From positions 15,984,708-16,048,707 of the forward strand of contig CM033391.1 of assembly GCA_019426215.1 (NCBI GenBank): a DNA stretch of 64,000 nucleotides. The letters run 5' to 3'. The notes beneath the pieces are model-generated. The model saw only the letters and a list, made by a program, of their open reading frames with translations, ran no database searches and was not told the DNA's origin. Both the position numbers and the translations under genes were made by a program. Every line of letters begins with the position of its first letter. Position 1 is the first letter of the stretch. The DNA is from Buddleja alternifolia (taxonomy: Eukaryota; Streptophyta; Magnoliopsida; Lamiales; Scrophulariaceae). Shown piece by piece: positions 1 through 11,959 of this stretch.

Positions 1-286
1 ACCTACATTGCTTGGAACCAGATTGGGTGTGGTTTTAGGACTTTGATGTGGATTGTCAAAATCAATAGGATGAGGACAAGGGGCTTTGAAGTGTGGATCT
101 CATGGATTTTTGTAAATAAAGTGTTTTTTCCTCCCACTTGTTTTTCTACATCCCTGTTAGCATTTTTGCGGGTGATACTTGTGGGTCATAGGATTGAGGA
201 GTTTCAGGACATCTATGTCAACAAGTTTTGAAGTCCCATGTAGACTCCGTTGAATGGAGGGTGTGAATGTCTGGAATCACAAGTAT

Positions 287-438
287 GATGATACTATGGT
301 ACACCGTGAGACTTGATCGAAGGTGTATTTATGTGTCTATTTCTTACACAAGTGTGTGTGGGGTTAACAGAGTACAAGTTAGTGTGTAAAAGTGATGGAT
401 ACAAAGAGTAATATTCCTGGTGTACTATAGTATTATCC
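287..438. mobile_element. Short inverted-repeat MITE, copy 1
   Basis: The left end reads GATACTATGGTACACC and the right end GGTGTACTATAGTATTATCC, which are inverted repeats of each other. The interior (TGTGTCTAT...CACAAGTGTGTG) matches the copy at 1310-1467. It has no coding capacity. The superfamily is not certain because no clean target duplication is visible. Confidence 0.6.
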
Positions 439-1309
439 CGACCTTTTTTTAGTGTTGATTGCTGAGCTTGTCTATGGACTAGGTGGTCCTGAATCTGCGC
501 AACTTATCTGTGCGATCTGGGGGTTTGTCTAATTGGGCGTAAAGGGGCTGGATTTGGACAGAAAAATGACTCCTTGGAAACTCGTGGCTTGATTCAGAGG
601 GTTATGTCCATTATAGAAGCTTATCAATTGTTAATTTATATTCCAGATTCTGATCATAAGTGCTGAAATTACTCAATCAAATATATCCTTAAAAATCCAT
701 CAGATCTTGAAACGAACACCGATTGAAAAATAAAAGCTCTTTGTATAAAACTAAAATAGAAAATGGTTTTAAAACTAAAATAGATAAATTTTTCGTAACT
801 AATTAAATAAAATATAGTTTTAAAACTAAAATAGAAAATGGTCCTAATATTAAATAAAATAAAATATAAAAAGCCTAAGAAGTATGTTTGAAGGGGAAAG
901 TTAAAGGAAAAAAATTTAAAGTTATAACTCCTAACTTAAATTTATTGGATTGTTGTGAATGATGGATATATACAAAATTGGAACTACAATTTAGCTTGAT
1001 ATTTGGATATATGGGTCGAAACCTATAGTTGTAGTCCATTTGAATTTGAAAGTGCGTTAGCTATTTTACAAATTACCATATATATAGGTTATTTTTTAGT
1101 TTATTAGGGATGTAAATAAAGTTTGCAATTTTTGAGGGGGGCCGAAATTAAATTTTTCAAATTTTTTACATGAATAAATTGGATAAAATAAAAATTGGGG
1201 GGGGGGGGGAGGGGGGGCACCCCCCTCCCTGCTTGGGACGCCAATCACTTAATTCGTACATACACTAAGGAAGTATGTACCCAATAACTACCTCTCATAC
1301 CCCATAATT

Positions 1310-1467
1310 GGATTTTTTTATGGTACACCGGTAGTGTTATTCTAAATTGTACTTGTGTGTCTATCTTTTTTACACAACTGTATGTGAGGTCCACACACAA
1401 TATACCTTAGTGTGTGAAAGAGATAGACATAAGAAGTAATACTCTCGGTCTACCATAGTATAATCCC
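1310..1467. mobile_element. Short inverted-repeat MITE, copy 2
   Basis: The element begins near TATGGTACACCGG and ends CGGTCTACCATAGTATAATCC, giving inverted ends like those of the copy at 287-438. Both copies share internal blocks such as GTGTGTCTATC and TAGTGTGTGAAAG. They lie about 1 kb apart in the same orientation, so they belong to one family. Confidence 0.6.
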
Positions 1468-2789
1468 CTATAACTAGATAAGATATATTTACATGTTACA
1501 CAATATAATCGATGCATCATTTTCTCGATTTGTATTCTTTCTTCAATACACTGTTGCTGATTTAAGTATTGAAGGGTTCTTGTGATGCATCACCTGAAAA
1601 GATTGATGAGAATTTAATACTGTAAGGTGTTGAAATTTTAAGCAAGCATTATACATCTTTAGCAAAGACAAATAATTGGCTAACCGGATATTCGATTCGA
1701 GTATGTGATCTAGGTCGATTTTGGGGGATCAATCTAACTCAGTTTAGGCTACTTCGCATGACACATGAATGTGGTGACGAGATGTTGGGACTGCACTTGG
1801 ATAGACCAAGCTGCCTACGTACCTCCTTGGAAGATCAAGTTTAACGTAGTTCAAAGAGTTTGATTTTATTGATGAGTTTAGGATCGTATATTGTGAAGAC
1901 TTTTAGGGTCGTATGATATACAGAGCCTTAGGGTTGTATGATGTGTAGAGGCAATGTAGCCCTCATTTTGTGTTCTGGGATCGTAGTTCGAGTCTATAGT
2001 TAAGGTATCATTGGATACGAGGCTAGTTCAGGAGATTTAAAAATGGAGATTGGAGCCCCCAATATGTGTTGAGATGAGGTATTTATAGATGCAAGTGTTG
2101 TACGGATCTGACAATGATAAGCGGGTCGCACCGATAATGCCACGTGGTGCCTATGAACGGTCAGGATCTTGACTCGTATCCGACCCGGATCACTTAAAAA
2201 CACGCGAATCTTTCATTATGGACCAATTTTTGGGTTTGTGTTAGGCCTCACATGCTATAATATTTTATTATTGGGCTAAATACCATATTTTGGTATATCA
2301 GTTTCAACTTTCAGTTTTCTTATATTTTGTACCAGAGATGCTTCTTGCACGTGACAAATTGATTTATGAGTCTCTTAAGGGGAGAACTCATTTTTTTTTT
2401 CCTTTTTCATATTATTTGACCTTTTGTTTTCAACTCAAATGATGGCTTTGACCTCCATATTTTCTATTTTTCTAAATGATGATTTATACTGGTGTTGGAG
2501 AGTAGATCTACTTTCACAGCAAACTTGCATATCTAATGGAAGTTTTTTCCATTTTGACCCACTAACAATACACTGGTCCATATGAAAAATTAAAATACAA
2601 TTGATGGGCCAATAATTATTATTGGAATGAAATTCGTGTCAGTGCATAGAAAAAATCTTATTTAAATCATATTCAGTCACACTCAATTACTTGCAAATTT
2701 TAAGGATATACTAATCTTGTGGAAAATACTTACCATGTGATTAAGTTGTATTAGTTAGTAAATTTTCCGTCATTTAAATTGTAATCTAA

Positions 2790-3024
2790 TATTATTGTTT
2801 CTCCTCAAAAAAAAAAATTTGTAGCCCAAGGCTTGTTAGCCTAGTGGTATCAGCTTCCATTTTTATGTGGGACTGTGTTCAATTCCAGACGGCCTAGTTG
2901 TAATTTTTTTTTCTTATTTGGAGTCTTATAGGGTCTATGTGACCTATTATTGAAAAAATTATTAGCGCGGGTTTATCCAGTCAGGGTATCCCTTTCGCCT
3001 AGAATTAAAAAAATTAAAATAAAT
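2790..3024 (+). mobile_element. tRNA-derived SINE, copy 1
   Basis: An A-box-like stretch (TTAGCCTAGTGGTATCAG, near 2837) is followed about 40 bases later by a B-box-like stretch (TGTTCAATTCC, near 2877), the layout of an internal RNA polymerase III promoter. Downstream blocks (GTCTATGTGACC, GGGTTTATCC, GGTATCCCTTTC) recur in the SINE at 10512-10712. The direct repeat TTGTAATCTAA occurs at about 2779 and 3025 and may be the target duplication. It resembles the plant Au-type SINE layout; the family name is an inference. Confidence 0.65.
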
Positions 3025-3140
3025 TTGTAATCTAAAATAGTCAAGCCCTAATGAAAGATAAAGTCCAACAAATTTGTGACTTTACCAGTGTGATGCAAAT
3101 CTTGCTTTGTTATAAATGTCTGGTGAGCAATTTTCTTACT

Positions 3141-3171
3141 AGCACTATATAGATAAAACACAGCCACGTGG
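3141..3171 (+). promoter_or_regulatory. Candidate pTAC16 promoter elements: TATA-like and G-box
   Basis: A TATA-like stretch (CTATATAGATA, about 3145-3155) and a perfect G-box palindrome (CCACGTGG, 3164-3171) lie about 250 bases upstream of the chosen pTAC16 start. G-boxes bind bZIP and bHLH factors (HY5, PIFs) and are common near light-regulated plastid genes. The link to pTAC16 is inferred from position. Confidence 0.4.
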
Positions 3172-3416
3172 CATATTATTATTGGACAGAAAAGCCCAAC
3201 CCGCCATCCAGTGGGACACTCAAAACAAACGAACCTTTCTTCCTGACATCCACAGCACAGAATTGGCCTGTGGCTCTCTCATTCCTCTATGGAGATTGAT
3301 AGATAGATAGATATAGATATTATTACTCATAAATCTATATTCAGATGAAAGGAATGAATGAGAACTGAAAGAACGGTGTGGAAATTGTTTATCTTCTCTC
3401 TTACCCAATTCTATTA

Positions 3417-6136
3417 ATGGCGCCAACTCTCACTTCAAATTCATTCCTTCTGACCACCACTCCCCATTCAAGAATCACTCTCAAACGTCATCACAGCAGC
3501 CTAACTGTATATGCCAAGAAGGCTGGTCCCTTATCGGTTATCGGAAAATCAGGCGATGTAGAAGGCCAGGATAATTCGAGCCCATTCGGGTTTAACTTTG
3601 GCGATCTGAAGTCATTGGTACCAGTTGTGGTGGCGAACCCATCATCGGGTTTGAGTTTTGGAAAGGAGAGGCGTAAAGACCCCGGGACGGTGTTCGTAGC
3701 AGGTGCAACAGGGCAGACCGGCATCCGCATTGCTCAAACACTTCTCCGACAGGGTTTCAGCGTCAGGGCTGGTGTGCCTGACCTTGCTTCTGCCCAAGAA
3801 CTAGCTCGTCTTGCTGCTAATTACAAGGTTAGTGCAGTGGTTATTGAAAAAGAGTTGATAAGTGTAAGTTTTGTGTAATGCTAAACTATAATTCTGAATA
3901 TTAGTGGTCATGAGTTAGTTGTGTCTCGTACGATATTAGGTCTATGTCGTAAGTCTATTTTAATTTTAGTTTACGAATAGGCAAAATTATTCGTGTAAAA
4001 TGCATTTGTTTACAGTTTTGGTCATCACCCATTAAGAGTTGGACGGACACTCGCACATGTAAGCCACGCGCCATAAATTTAATTACTGATCACATTGCGA
4101 GACACGTGACCAAACTAACAGCATTCCATAACTGCTGATACAAAAATTGCAAAAGAATGCATCATATGAGACTAATTCTAATTCTGTAAGTTTGTCAACA
4201 ATGAGACTACAAATGCAACAGACTTTATCCGAAGATGACTAATTGCAATTTTCCCTAATTGATAAGGTATGAATGGTAAACTTTTTTCCAAATGGAATCT
4301 TAATTTGAGAATCGAGCAATAAATTTTGGATGGAGGAAGGATAAGGTAGGTTACATGATAACATGAGAAATGTTGTTTGAAAATCTCATCATTATAGGTC
4401 CAATTAATTTATGAGAAGAGAGTGCGCAATTAATTGCTGCATAAAATGTTCATGCATTCTGCTGAGAATATAGGCATGAAAAACATATTCGTTTTTTCAT
4501 TGACAGATAATCTCCAACGATGAATCAAAGCGTCTGAATGCTGTGAACTCGAGCTTTGAAGATGCAGAATCAATTGCAAAAGCAATTGGAAATGCTAGCA
4601 AGGTTGTAGTGACCATAGGTCCATCAGAGAATGGTCCAAGTGACCAAGTAACCACATCTGATGCCCTCCAAGTGATTGAAGCTGCTCAACTGGCAAATGT
4701 TTCTCATGTAGCAATCGTCTATGATGGATCATCTTCTGCAACACCCTCTGCCTATAATAATGTACTTGATGGAATCTCATCATTTTTCAATAATCTCTTC
4801 TCACGATCTCAGCCGTTGACTATAGCAGAATTTCTGCAAAAAGTGGTGGAGACTACTGATGTTAGCTACACCCTCATAAAGACGAAGCTAACCGAAGACT
4901 TTTCCCCTGAGAGTTCATATAACATAGTTGTCTCACCTGAAGGAAGTGTTGCTGTCAACGACAACAAAGTAAATGTAATGTATGCAATTTCATTTTTCAT
5001 TTTGAGAAAAAAAAATTAGCTTTTATTGGATTTGACTTCTTTTTTCAATTAAATGCAAATAGTCTTCTACTAAATGCAATTTGTTTTTGATTCCTAAAGA
5101 AGTATACATATATTTTCTTTTTTGAAAACAGGTTGCAAAGTCAAGGATAGCCTCACTGGTGGCAGATGTTTTCTCTAACACTACCGTTGCAGAAAATAAG
5201 GTATTGGTTTAGCTTTAGCTTTGTTCATATGACTGAATCTCAAAAAGACAATGACGATGGTATTTTTTTTTTGAATATATCAGGTTGTTGAGGTCTTTAC
5301 TGATCCATCAGCACCCTCAAAATCTATCGATGAACTTTTTAGGTAATCAAACGCATGCTGTATTATCTTAACTTTTTAGGCCATTTGTAGAAAAGGGTTC
5401 TTAAAGCTTCAGCTTGTTTTCAGCTTTTTTCTAGAGAGGTAGAAGTGTAACCCGTGAATCCAAACAGGCAAAAGCTGCTTAAATTCGGCAAAAAACACAA
5501 AATCACTTTTTTCCAATATTTGCAATCCGGGCTCAATTTTCACTAATATTAGGTTGGAAAACTGTTTAATTTTGTTAACAAATTGATGGTCACAGTCCCA
5601 TTCCAGAGGATGGGAGAAGAAAGGCATATACCGAATCCATAGCTAAAGCAAAGGCTGAGGAAGAAGCTATTAAAGCATCAGAACAAGCTCGTGAAGCAGC
5701 TGAAGCAGCAAAGAAGCTCGAGAAGGAGGTGAAAAAGCTGGAACAAGTAGAAGCTGAAGCAGCCAGTCTAGCAGCAGAAGCTCAAAAGAAAGCACAAGCT
5801 GCAGGAGCATCCGTTGAGGGCCTCTTGAATAAAGCAAAAGGCATGAGTTCAGGAATATCTTGGGAAAAGCTGAGTTCACAGCTTAAATCAGCTGTTCAAA
5901 AGTCCGACGATGACGAGGAACCAAAAGTGCAGGTCGCCACTGTTAGGGGACAGGCCAAGGCTCGGTCTCTGCCTTCCATAAAGGCAGTGGTGAAAAGCTC
6001 TGCTCGGCAGACTCCTTCCTCGAAATCAAAAGATATGCCAAAACCAAATGCTAAAAAAACGGAGTCCAAGAAAGAAACGAGGAAGGTGTTTGGTGGTTTA
6101 TTTAAGCAGGAAACAATCTATATCGATGATGACTAG
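3417..6136 (+). CDS. PTAC16: Plastid transcriptionally active chromosome protein 16 (pTAC16), five exons
   Basis: Exons are 3417-3827, 4507-4968, 5132-5200, 5284-5342 and 5596-6136. All introns have GT-AG ends, and joining gives 513 codons, close to Arabidopsis pTAC16 (about 510). Residues 1-33 are Ser/Thr-rich and basic, as in a chloroplast transit peptide. A Rossmann glycine motif GATGQTG (residues 96-102) starts an NAD(P)-binding fold that runs through exon 2. Exon 5 encodes a long Ala/Glu/Lys coiled coil (about residues 345-405) and a conserved tail with VFGGLFKQETIY and acidic last residues. In Arabidopsis the protein is found in plastid nucleoid and thylakoid-associated fractions; its catalytic activity, if any, is unclear. 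An in-frame ATG at 3378 would add 13 residues; 3417 is preferred because it gives a typical transit peptide. Confidence 0.93.
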
Positions 6137-7268
6137 AATTATCGCATGATGATTAAAGTACAGGAATTTTCAAATTGTACCTCAAGCAATTTACAATGCT
6201 TTACAGAGATGGTTGTCCTGTTTATAGCTCTCATACTTTCGTGTATCAAATTTGTATTGAAGCGTTATTGCTTTGTCAAGAGCATTTTTTTCATGAATCT
6301 TAGCTTGTTGTAGTATTTAGCTAAAATGGTATATAACCATAAATTGTTGCAGGTGCAAATCATTTGACTAGATTACCTTTTAAATATGAGAGAATCATTT
6401 GCCAAGACTACCACTTGGGATTACACTGACAGGGTACGCAGACGCTCACTCTCAAGTGATGATCTCAATGCATATCTTCCCCTAGACATTGTCTGGCATG
6501 AATTTGATGGTGTTAGCATTAAACAAATTGTGCTTTTACTAAACTACCATCTGCTCGGCACATGAGATCTTTTATTACAAAATGGTGGTGTGTCTTGTAT
6601 TGCCTACACGACAAGTATATATAATTCATATTAAATATATATACAAAGAAATATAATATGCACATGACGCTCATATGTGGAAAGTGCAATAGGAGATCCA
6701 AACTACTTTTAGTTCTTTATTTATTAACTTCACTATTGATGCTGCCAATCTGGATTTTCATGACAAGTTATATTGAATATGTGAGTTCGCTTGAACACAT
6801 AACGAACGGTTAATAACAGACGGGGAAGTTTCTTGGCCTAACCCCTTCGATACTCAAGTCAGTATCACTCTTAAAAAGAATTTAAACATTGAAATTAAGA
6901 GTGTATAAAAGAAGGTGTAGAAAATGTACTTTGTGCCATTATTGGCAAAACTTAATTAGGAACATATATATTTTTTTACCTTTTCAAAAGAAAATGGTTT
7001 TGTAAAGAAAAGTGAGTAAATAAATAGTAAAAGTTGCTAAAAGGCCAACCCATAGTGGCATGTAAAATGCAAGTCATTTTAACACAAAAAAAAGCAAGCT
7101 GGAAGGTGTGATTGCGCATTTTCATATCACATGAATCATCAACAACAGACATAGAACACAGAAGCTCTGCTTATCAAATTGGGGGAATTAAGGAAGAAGT
7201 AAAACTCTTCTAACCACAACTTCCCTCTCTTTCTTCCCAACATCTCATCTTAATTAATCTTTCTTGAA
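6137..7268. other. Spacer between pTAC16 and the DUF604 gene
   Basis: This holds the pTAC16 3' untranslated region (to about 6300), AT-rich spacer, and the promoter and 5' leader of the DUF604 gene (roughly 7100-7268). I see no other gene and no repeat structure. No single poly(A) signal or TATA box stands out. Confidence 0.55.
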
Positions 7269-8722
7269 ATGCCTTCAATCATTTCTTCTAAGTTCAACAC
7301 CATTTTATCAGGCCTAATGAATAAGGTGTTCAAATTTTTATTAATTTTCGGAGTCGTTTTATATGTTATATATATCGTGTTATTGAATAATCCTTCTTGT
7401 TACTTATCCATTTTCACTAAAACATTGCAAAGAAGTCCTAATTTGGCCAATTCTGTCTCTCCTACCAATATCGGTCATGTAGTTTTCGGTATAGGAGGCT
7501 CAACAAGTACATGGGGGAACCGAAAAAGCTATGCCGAATCATGGTGGAAGCCAAACGCAACACGAGGCTTCGTGTTTTTCGAAACAATTCCTAGAAAACA
7601 TCTTCCATGGTCTATTTCTTCACCTCCATTTCGCGTTTCAGAAAACACCTCTAAATACAAGGACTATGATAAGCATCCGATCCCACAAGCCATCAGACTG
7701 GCCCGTATTATTTCTGAAACGTTCGACTTGGAAAACAAAGGCGTTAGATGGTACGTTTTGGGAGATGACGACACGGTCTTTTTCATCAACAATTTAGTAG
7801 ATGTTCTTGCAAGGTATGATCATGACGAGTACTTGTACATCGGTATGAATTCAGAATGTCATTCATCCAATTCCTTACATTCTTTTGAAATGGCATTTGG
7901 TGGAGCTGGATATGCTTTCAGTTATCCACTTGCCAAGGCATTGGTCACTAATTTAGACGTATGCCTCAAACGGTATCAAACACTCTATGGGCATGACCAC
8001 ATTTTGCAATCGTGTGTAGCTGATATGGGAGTTTCTATTACTCATGAAAAAGGGTTCCATCAGGTAAATCTAAAACTTTCCATTCATGATAAATAAATTT
8101 TCGGGATTATTTAAATTTTTGCCTCTTAACTTGACCAGTAAAACATATTTGGTCCGCCATTTGTCAACTTCTACACATTTAGTCCTTCAACTAGTCAATT
8201 CCAAACACATTGTTTCTTATAGTTATCTTTCCATCTAAAACTAACAGAATCTCAAAAAAAAAAAAAAAAAAAACACGATTCAAAAATAGGATTTTGTTAG
8301 TTTTGTTAGATTAATTTGTGATTGAACTTCGCATCTTCAAATCAAAAAAGTAAATCGTGATTTGCGAGCCCTATGTGTTTAATTTGAAAATTCCCAAATC
8401 TTCACAAACCCTAATCACAATTTCTTTCCCCATGTAAATTGATGGTGCGAATGGTCAAAAATAGGTTAGCGGTGCAAATTCAGGCCATAGATGCCAAAAT
8501 CTACCAATTCTCCCCCAAATTTAGCCCACGTGCCCGGCACATGACTCCTTGCGTTAATTTTAGAGGCACAGTACTTAATGACAATGTCCCAATATGTTTG
8601 AAATTGACAAAGTTGAGGGACGAAATGTGTACAGATAGGGGACCAAAGCTATTTCAGTGGTCAATTGGATGGACGAAAACTGTAATTCTCCCTGAACTTT
8701 CCGGTAATGATATGAGATTTGA

Positions 8723-8754
<32 letters not shown>

Positions 8755-10255
8755 ACAGATAGATCTACACAATGACATATCAGGTTATCTATCAGCTCAT
8801 CCACAATCCCCCCTCGTCTCATTGCACCATCTTGATGCAGTAGACCCCATATTTCCATCCATGGATCGTAAGGAATCCCTCAACCATCTCATGAAATCAT
8901 CAAAAGTAGACGAATCAAGGCTACTTCAACACATCATCTGCTATCACAACCCTACAAACTGGACATTCTCCATATCATGGGGCTATTCTCTCCAAATATA
9001 TGAGTCTTTGATATTTCCAAGCATATTACACAAACCCCTACAGACCTTCACGCCATGGACCAAGGTTATCAGGCCGCCTTACTTTATTTTCAACACGCGT
9101 ATTCCCTCTAACGATCCATGTCAAGCTCCACACTTGTTCTACTTTGATTCTCATATCGAAAATACTACAAGAGGAGGAGATTACATACTTACGACTTATA
9201 CTAGAGGAAAGATACGTGGATTACCGGCTTGCAATCATTCTGCTGATGATATCTCTAAAATTGTTGTCTTCTCCCCTATAAGGAAACATCATCTGGTGAG
9301 TCACATCTGGACAAATCACTTTACACTATTTATTCATCACCTTTTTTTTTTGTTGAAACTACTCATCACTTGAGTTGCATGTCCAATTGATCCAAATATA
9401 CTTGTTATATGAATGATATATATTGAGGTACGGAGTCAGGATTTAGGACTTGGGGGAATACAAAAGAAAAAATGGAAAAAGCTTGATGTTTTTGGATTTT
9501 CAGGGGCAACATTTCAAATATCAAAAGTTCATAGGGGCAACCCGCCCAAGAGCCCCCTTCATCACATATCTTTAACTTATTTTTGATTTAGCCTCATTCG
9601 TTATGAGATTCTCAAGTTACATCCCATAACTTCTAAAATGTTGGTCTCAAATTTGGTCTCAGACCAAGCTTCGATCAAGTATTTAACGGTCAAGCTCATG
9701 GTCAATATTGTTTACCTGTTTTTTGTGGAGGATTCGTGGGTGCGTGACACATGATATTGAATAGAAATATCGTGATATTGTTTAGATTACGTATATGAGT
9801 GTCATTCACGTGCAAATTCGAGTAACAAAACATATGAGTTTGACTGTTAAATTCTGAATGGAAATTTCGGTTGAAATTAAATTTAAGAATCTTGTAATAG
9901 ATGAGACTAAGTTGGAAATTGAGAGAAAATATGGGACCAAAAATATGATTTTTCCTCTAATTAGAGATAAATGCTTACACGTGTCATGTGATTAATTGAG
10001 TAATGCTTACACGTATCATGTGATTATGTATACAATGATCCTAAAAAGCTAGATTTTTTTTGTCTTACACGTAATAGTGAACCAAATTAAAATAGAATAA
10101 CATGATATCTAAAGTTTGGTCTTTAATCACTATTCCTGTTTTATTATTTTCAGAATGGAAGTAGGAGAGAATGCTGCGACGTGCTACGTATAATTGGTAG
10201 GGATGCTGCAGAACTCAAGCTTCGAGATTGCTTGGAAAATGAAATTTTGCCTTAG
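7269..10255 (+). CDS. DUF604 family glycosyltransferase-like type II membrane protein, three exons
   Basis: Exons are 7269-8063, 8759-9295 and 10154-10255, all with GT-AG introns in phase 0, giving 477 aa. A hydrophobic segment at residues about 20-40, close to the N-terminus, fits a Golgi signal anchor. The catalytic region shows an acidic metal-binding motif GDDDTVFF (residues 165-172), FGGAGYAFSYPLA (210-222) and GHDHILQSCVADMG (241-254), all hallmarks of the plant DUF604 group, which is distantly related to Fringe and beta-1,3-galactosyltransferases. A Cys-rich C-terminal end (RRECCDVLR) closes the protein in exon 3. The acceptor sugar is not known for this family in general. The frame is intact, so I take it as functional. 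The first two ATGs in frame both precede the anchor; the first is used. Confidence 0.88.
8102..8693. mobile_element. Foldback (long inverted repeat) element in intron 1 of the DUF604 gene
   Basis: Sequence at about 8120-8210 (TTTGGTCC, then CTACACATTTAGTCCTTCAA) is matched in inverted orientation at about 8590-8680 (TTGAGGGACGAAATGTGTAC, then GGACCAAAG). The arms are near 90-100 bases and diverged. The element fills nearly the whole intron, has no coding capacity, and carries an internal A run at about 8254-8273. Long arms suggest a MULE-type MITE, but no target duplication could be fixed. Confidence 0.6.
8725..8750. repeat. (AT)n microsatellite next to the intron 1 acceptor
   Basis: About 13 AT repeats end seven bases before the AG acceptor at 8757-8758. 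The tract lies where a polypyrimidine tract is normally found; plant introns tolerate AT-rich sequence there. Confidence 0.85.
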
Positions 10256-10493
10256 AATGTAAGGGATATGTGCTTCTAACTTTACAACTCCTAAGACGGT
10301 TTGTTCTTCCTGTGCTACACTTTGAAAAATTGTTTTGGGGGGTGGGGGGAGCAAGTATCAGCTAAACCATCCAAAGAGAATTTATTTGGATAGTAGATGA
10401 GGGTGTTATATACATATAGTTGGTTAAATGTACCATTTTGTAGCACTTTGTTTACATTTCTATTCAACAATATAATCATGATAACATTACATC
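10256..10493. other. DUF604 gene 3' flank
   Basis: Probable 3' untranslated region and flank of the glycosyltransferase-like gene. It contains a G-rich stretch (10337-10350) and no recognisable gene. It ends at the target duplication of the second SINE. Confidence 0.5.
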
Positions 10494-10730
10494 AAAGAAG
10501 CAATATTTTTCCTAATACTTATTGGTCTAGTGGTATCCACCTCCTACTTTATGTGAGAGGTCTTGGGTTCGAATTCAGGCTGACACAAGTTCTGGCTCTC
10601 CCCTCCTTCATGGAGCTAGATAGAGTCTCTATGGCTCAGGATTATAACTATCAATCCGGATTTATCGGGCTAAAGTATCCCCCTTCCTCTTGAATTTTTT
10701 TTTTTTTTTAAAAAAGAACGAATATTTTTC
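10494..10730 (+). mobile_element. tRNA-derived SINE, copy 2, with 18-bp target duplication
   Basis: An A-box-like stretch (TTGGTCTAGTGGTATCC, near 10522) and a B-box (GGGTTCGAATTC, near 10566) form an internal polymerase III promoter. The body ends in a long T run (about 10694-10709). The flanks AAAGAAGCAATATTTTTC (10494-10511) and AAAGAACGAATATTTTTC (10713-10730) are a near-perfect 18-bp target duplication, which defines the element as 10512-10712. T-tailed plant SINEs of the Au group look like this. The copy at 2790-3024 shares the promoter boxes and 3' blocks. Confidence 0.82.
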
Positions 10731-11927
10731 AAGTTTACACAAATTAGGGGTCTATATTTCAATTTGAATTTAGTAAAATAAAACTAAAAGGACCTACTAG
10801 TCTTTTACAACAAATGACACTCTAATTGATCTTCTCCTATACACTTCACATGTCGCACTTTCCCTTCTAACTAGCCGGTAACGCTAACTCATTAATCTAA
10901 TTAATCAAATAAATTAATTTGTCCGTCAAATGACAAATTACCTAATTTATATATTTTGATAAAGAAAGAATTTCTTCACTTAATTCCTTGAAAAAGTAAC
11001 TCTCGAGGTTCGTCTCAAATGGCATTGGGAGGAAACCAAGGGTGTGAGTGTCACCTAGCTAGTCTCTTAGACTCACACCGAAACCCAATTGAGATCAAAT
11101 CCATTAGATCAATACGGAACTTTAGGTCATAGAGACATCCTGTGACTATAAGCCCTTCACTGTAACATCCCAATTGAGTAAGAGTCATGGTTTGTGTCAA
11201 ACTCACAGGACTTAATACAGTGCTTAATAAATCATTGTAAGATGAAATTACTAAACTACCCTTGTGTTCCACACAAGTTAGTTTTCCTGCTTTGGCCAAA
11301 GACTTATCATTTCATTTACCCATGACAGTGAATCTCATATTGGCAATCACCGAACAATTGCTACTTGTCCATCTGAACCGCATTTCGAGGTTGATTCTAT
11401 CTATGGGTGAATTGGCTCTAACTACTCTAATAACTCCTTCAGTGTCAAGTACAATCTTCGTGCATCCTCAGGTCTAAGGCTCATGCACGCTACCGTGACC
11501 TGTAACTCAAGACAATCATCGAGGAATTACCCATGTTATTAAAAATGGCGAGCCATGTTTGAATATATCAATTCCATTGATATATTTATTGCACAAGTTC
11601 CCACTATTCCATAGTGACCGACAGACACTCCCTGTCAAAGCTTGTATCATATAAGTGTGGTCATAATGCCTAATTAAGACTCTTCATCTTGCGAACTCCT
11701 ATTTAAATAATCAAAGAACCGACACTTCTAATGTCGATCTCCTCAAACCATGAGGAATAGAAGCTCCCTCTTGATTACTCAGGACTTATTTGTTCAATAC
11801 TTTATTAATTCCATTAAGATTGATATGAACGAAACAAAAGCCTTTTATTTATTAAAGATAGTTTGTACAACATAAAGCTAAAAAGCCCTAAACATTCCTC
11901 ATTGGCATAGAGGGCATAATCCTAACA
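10731..11927 (-). mobile_element. 3' LTR (left-truncated) of copia A
   Basis: On the minus strand the LTR begins TGTTAGGATTATGCCCTC at 11927, directly after a purine-rich tract (CAAGTGGTAGAT, 11939 to 11928). The same PPT-LTR junction occurs at 38998 in copia B, with the same leading phrase about a message ending GCCCTC. The left boundary could not be placed; the SINE target repeat abuts the recognisable part. Open frames within it (for example around 11051-11477) are LTR sequence, not genes. Confidence 0.7.
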
Positions 11928-11959
11928 ATCTACCACTTGAACTCAATGCCAATCGCTAT

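Larger units (their letters stand above)
1..3300. other. AT-rich intergenic region upstream of pTAC16
   Basis: I see no host gene here; open frames are short and lack recognisable domains. The region holds two MITE copies (287-438 and 1310-1467), three copies of a short repeat reading TTAAAACTAAAATAGA at about 746-860, a long G run with an adjoining C run at 1197-1227, and a tRNA-derived SINE (about 2790-3024). The remainder is low-complexity AT-rich sequence with no assignable function. Confidence 0.6.

Noticed and set aside
1197..1227. G run followed by C run as a quadruplex or regulatory element
   Set aside because: Could form a hairpin or quadruplex, but homopolymers of this length are also error-prone in sequencing and nothing around it supports a function.
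2824..2890. tRNA-like A and B boxes (also at 10522-10577)
   Set aside because: No cloverleaf or CCA-compatible acceptor stem; they are SINE promoters, not tRNA genes.
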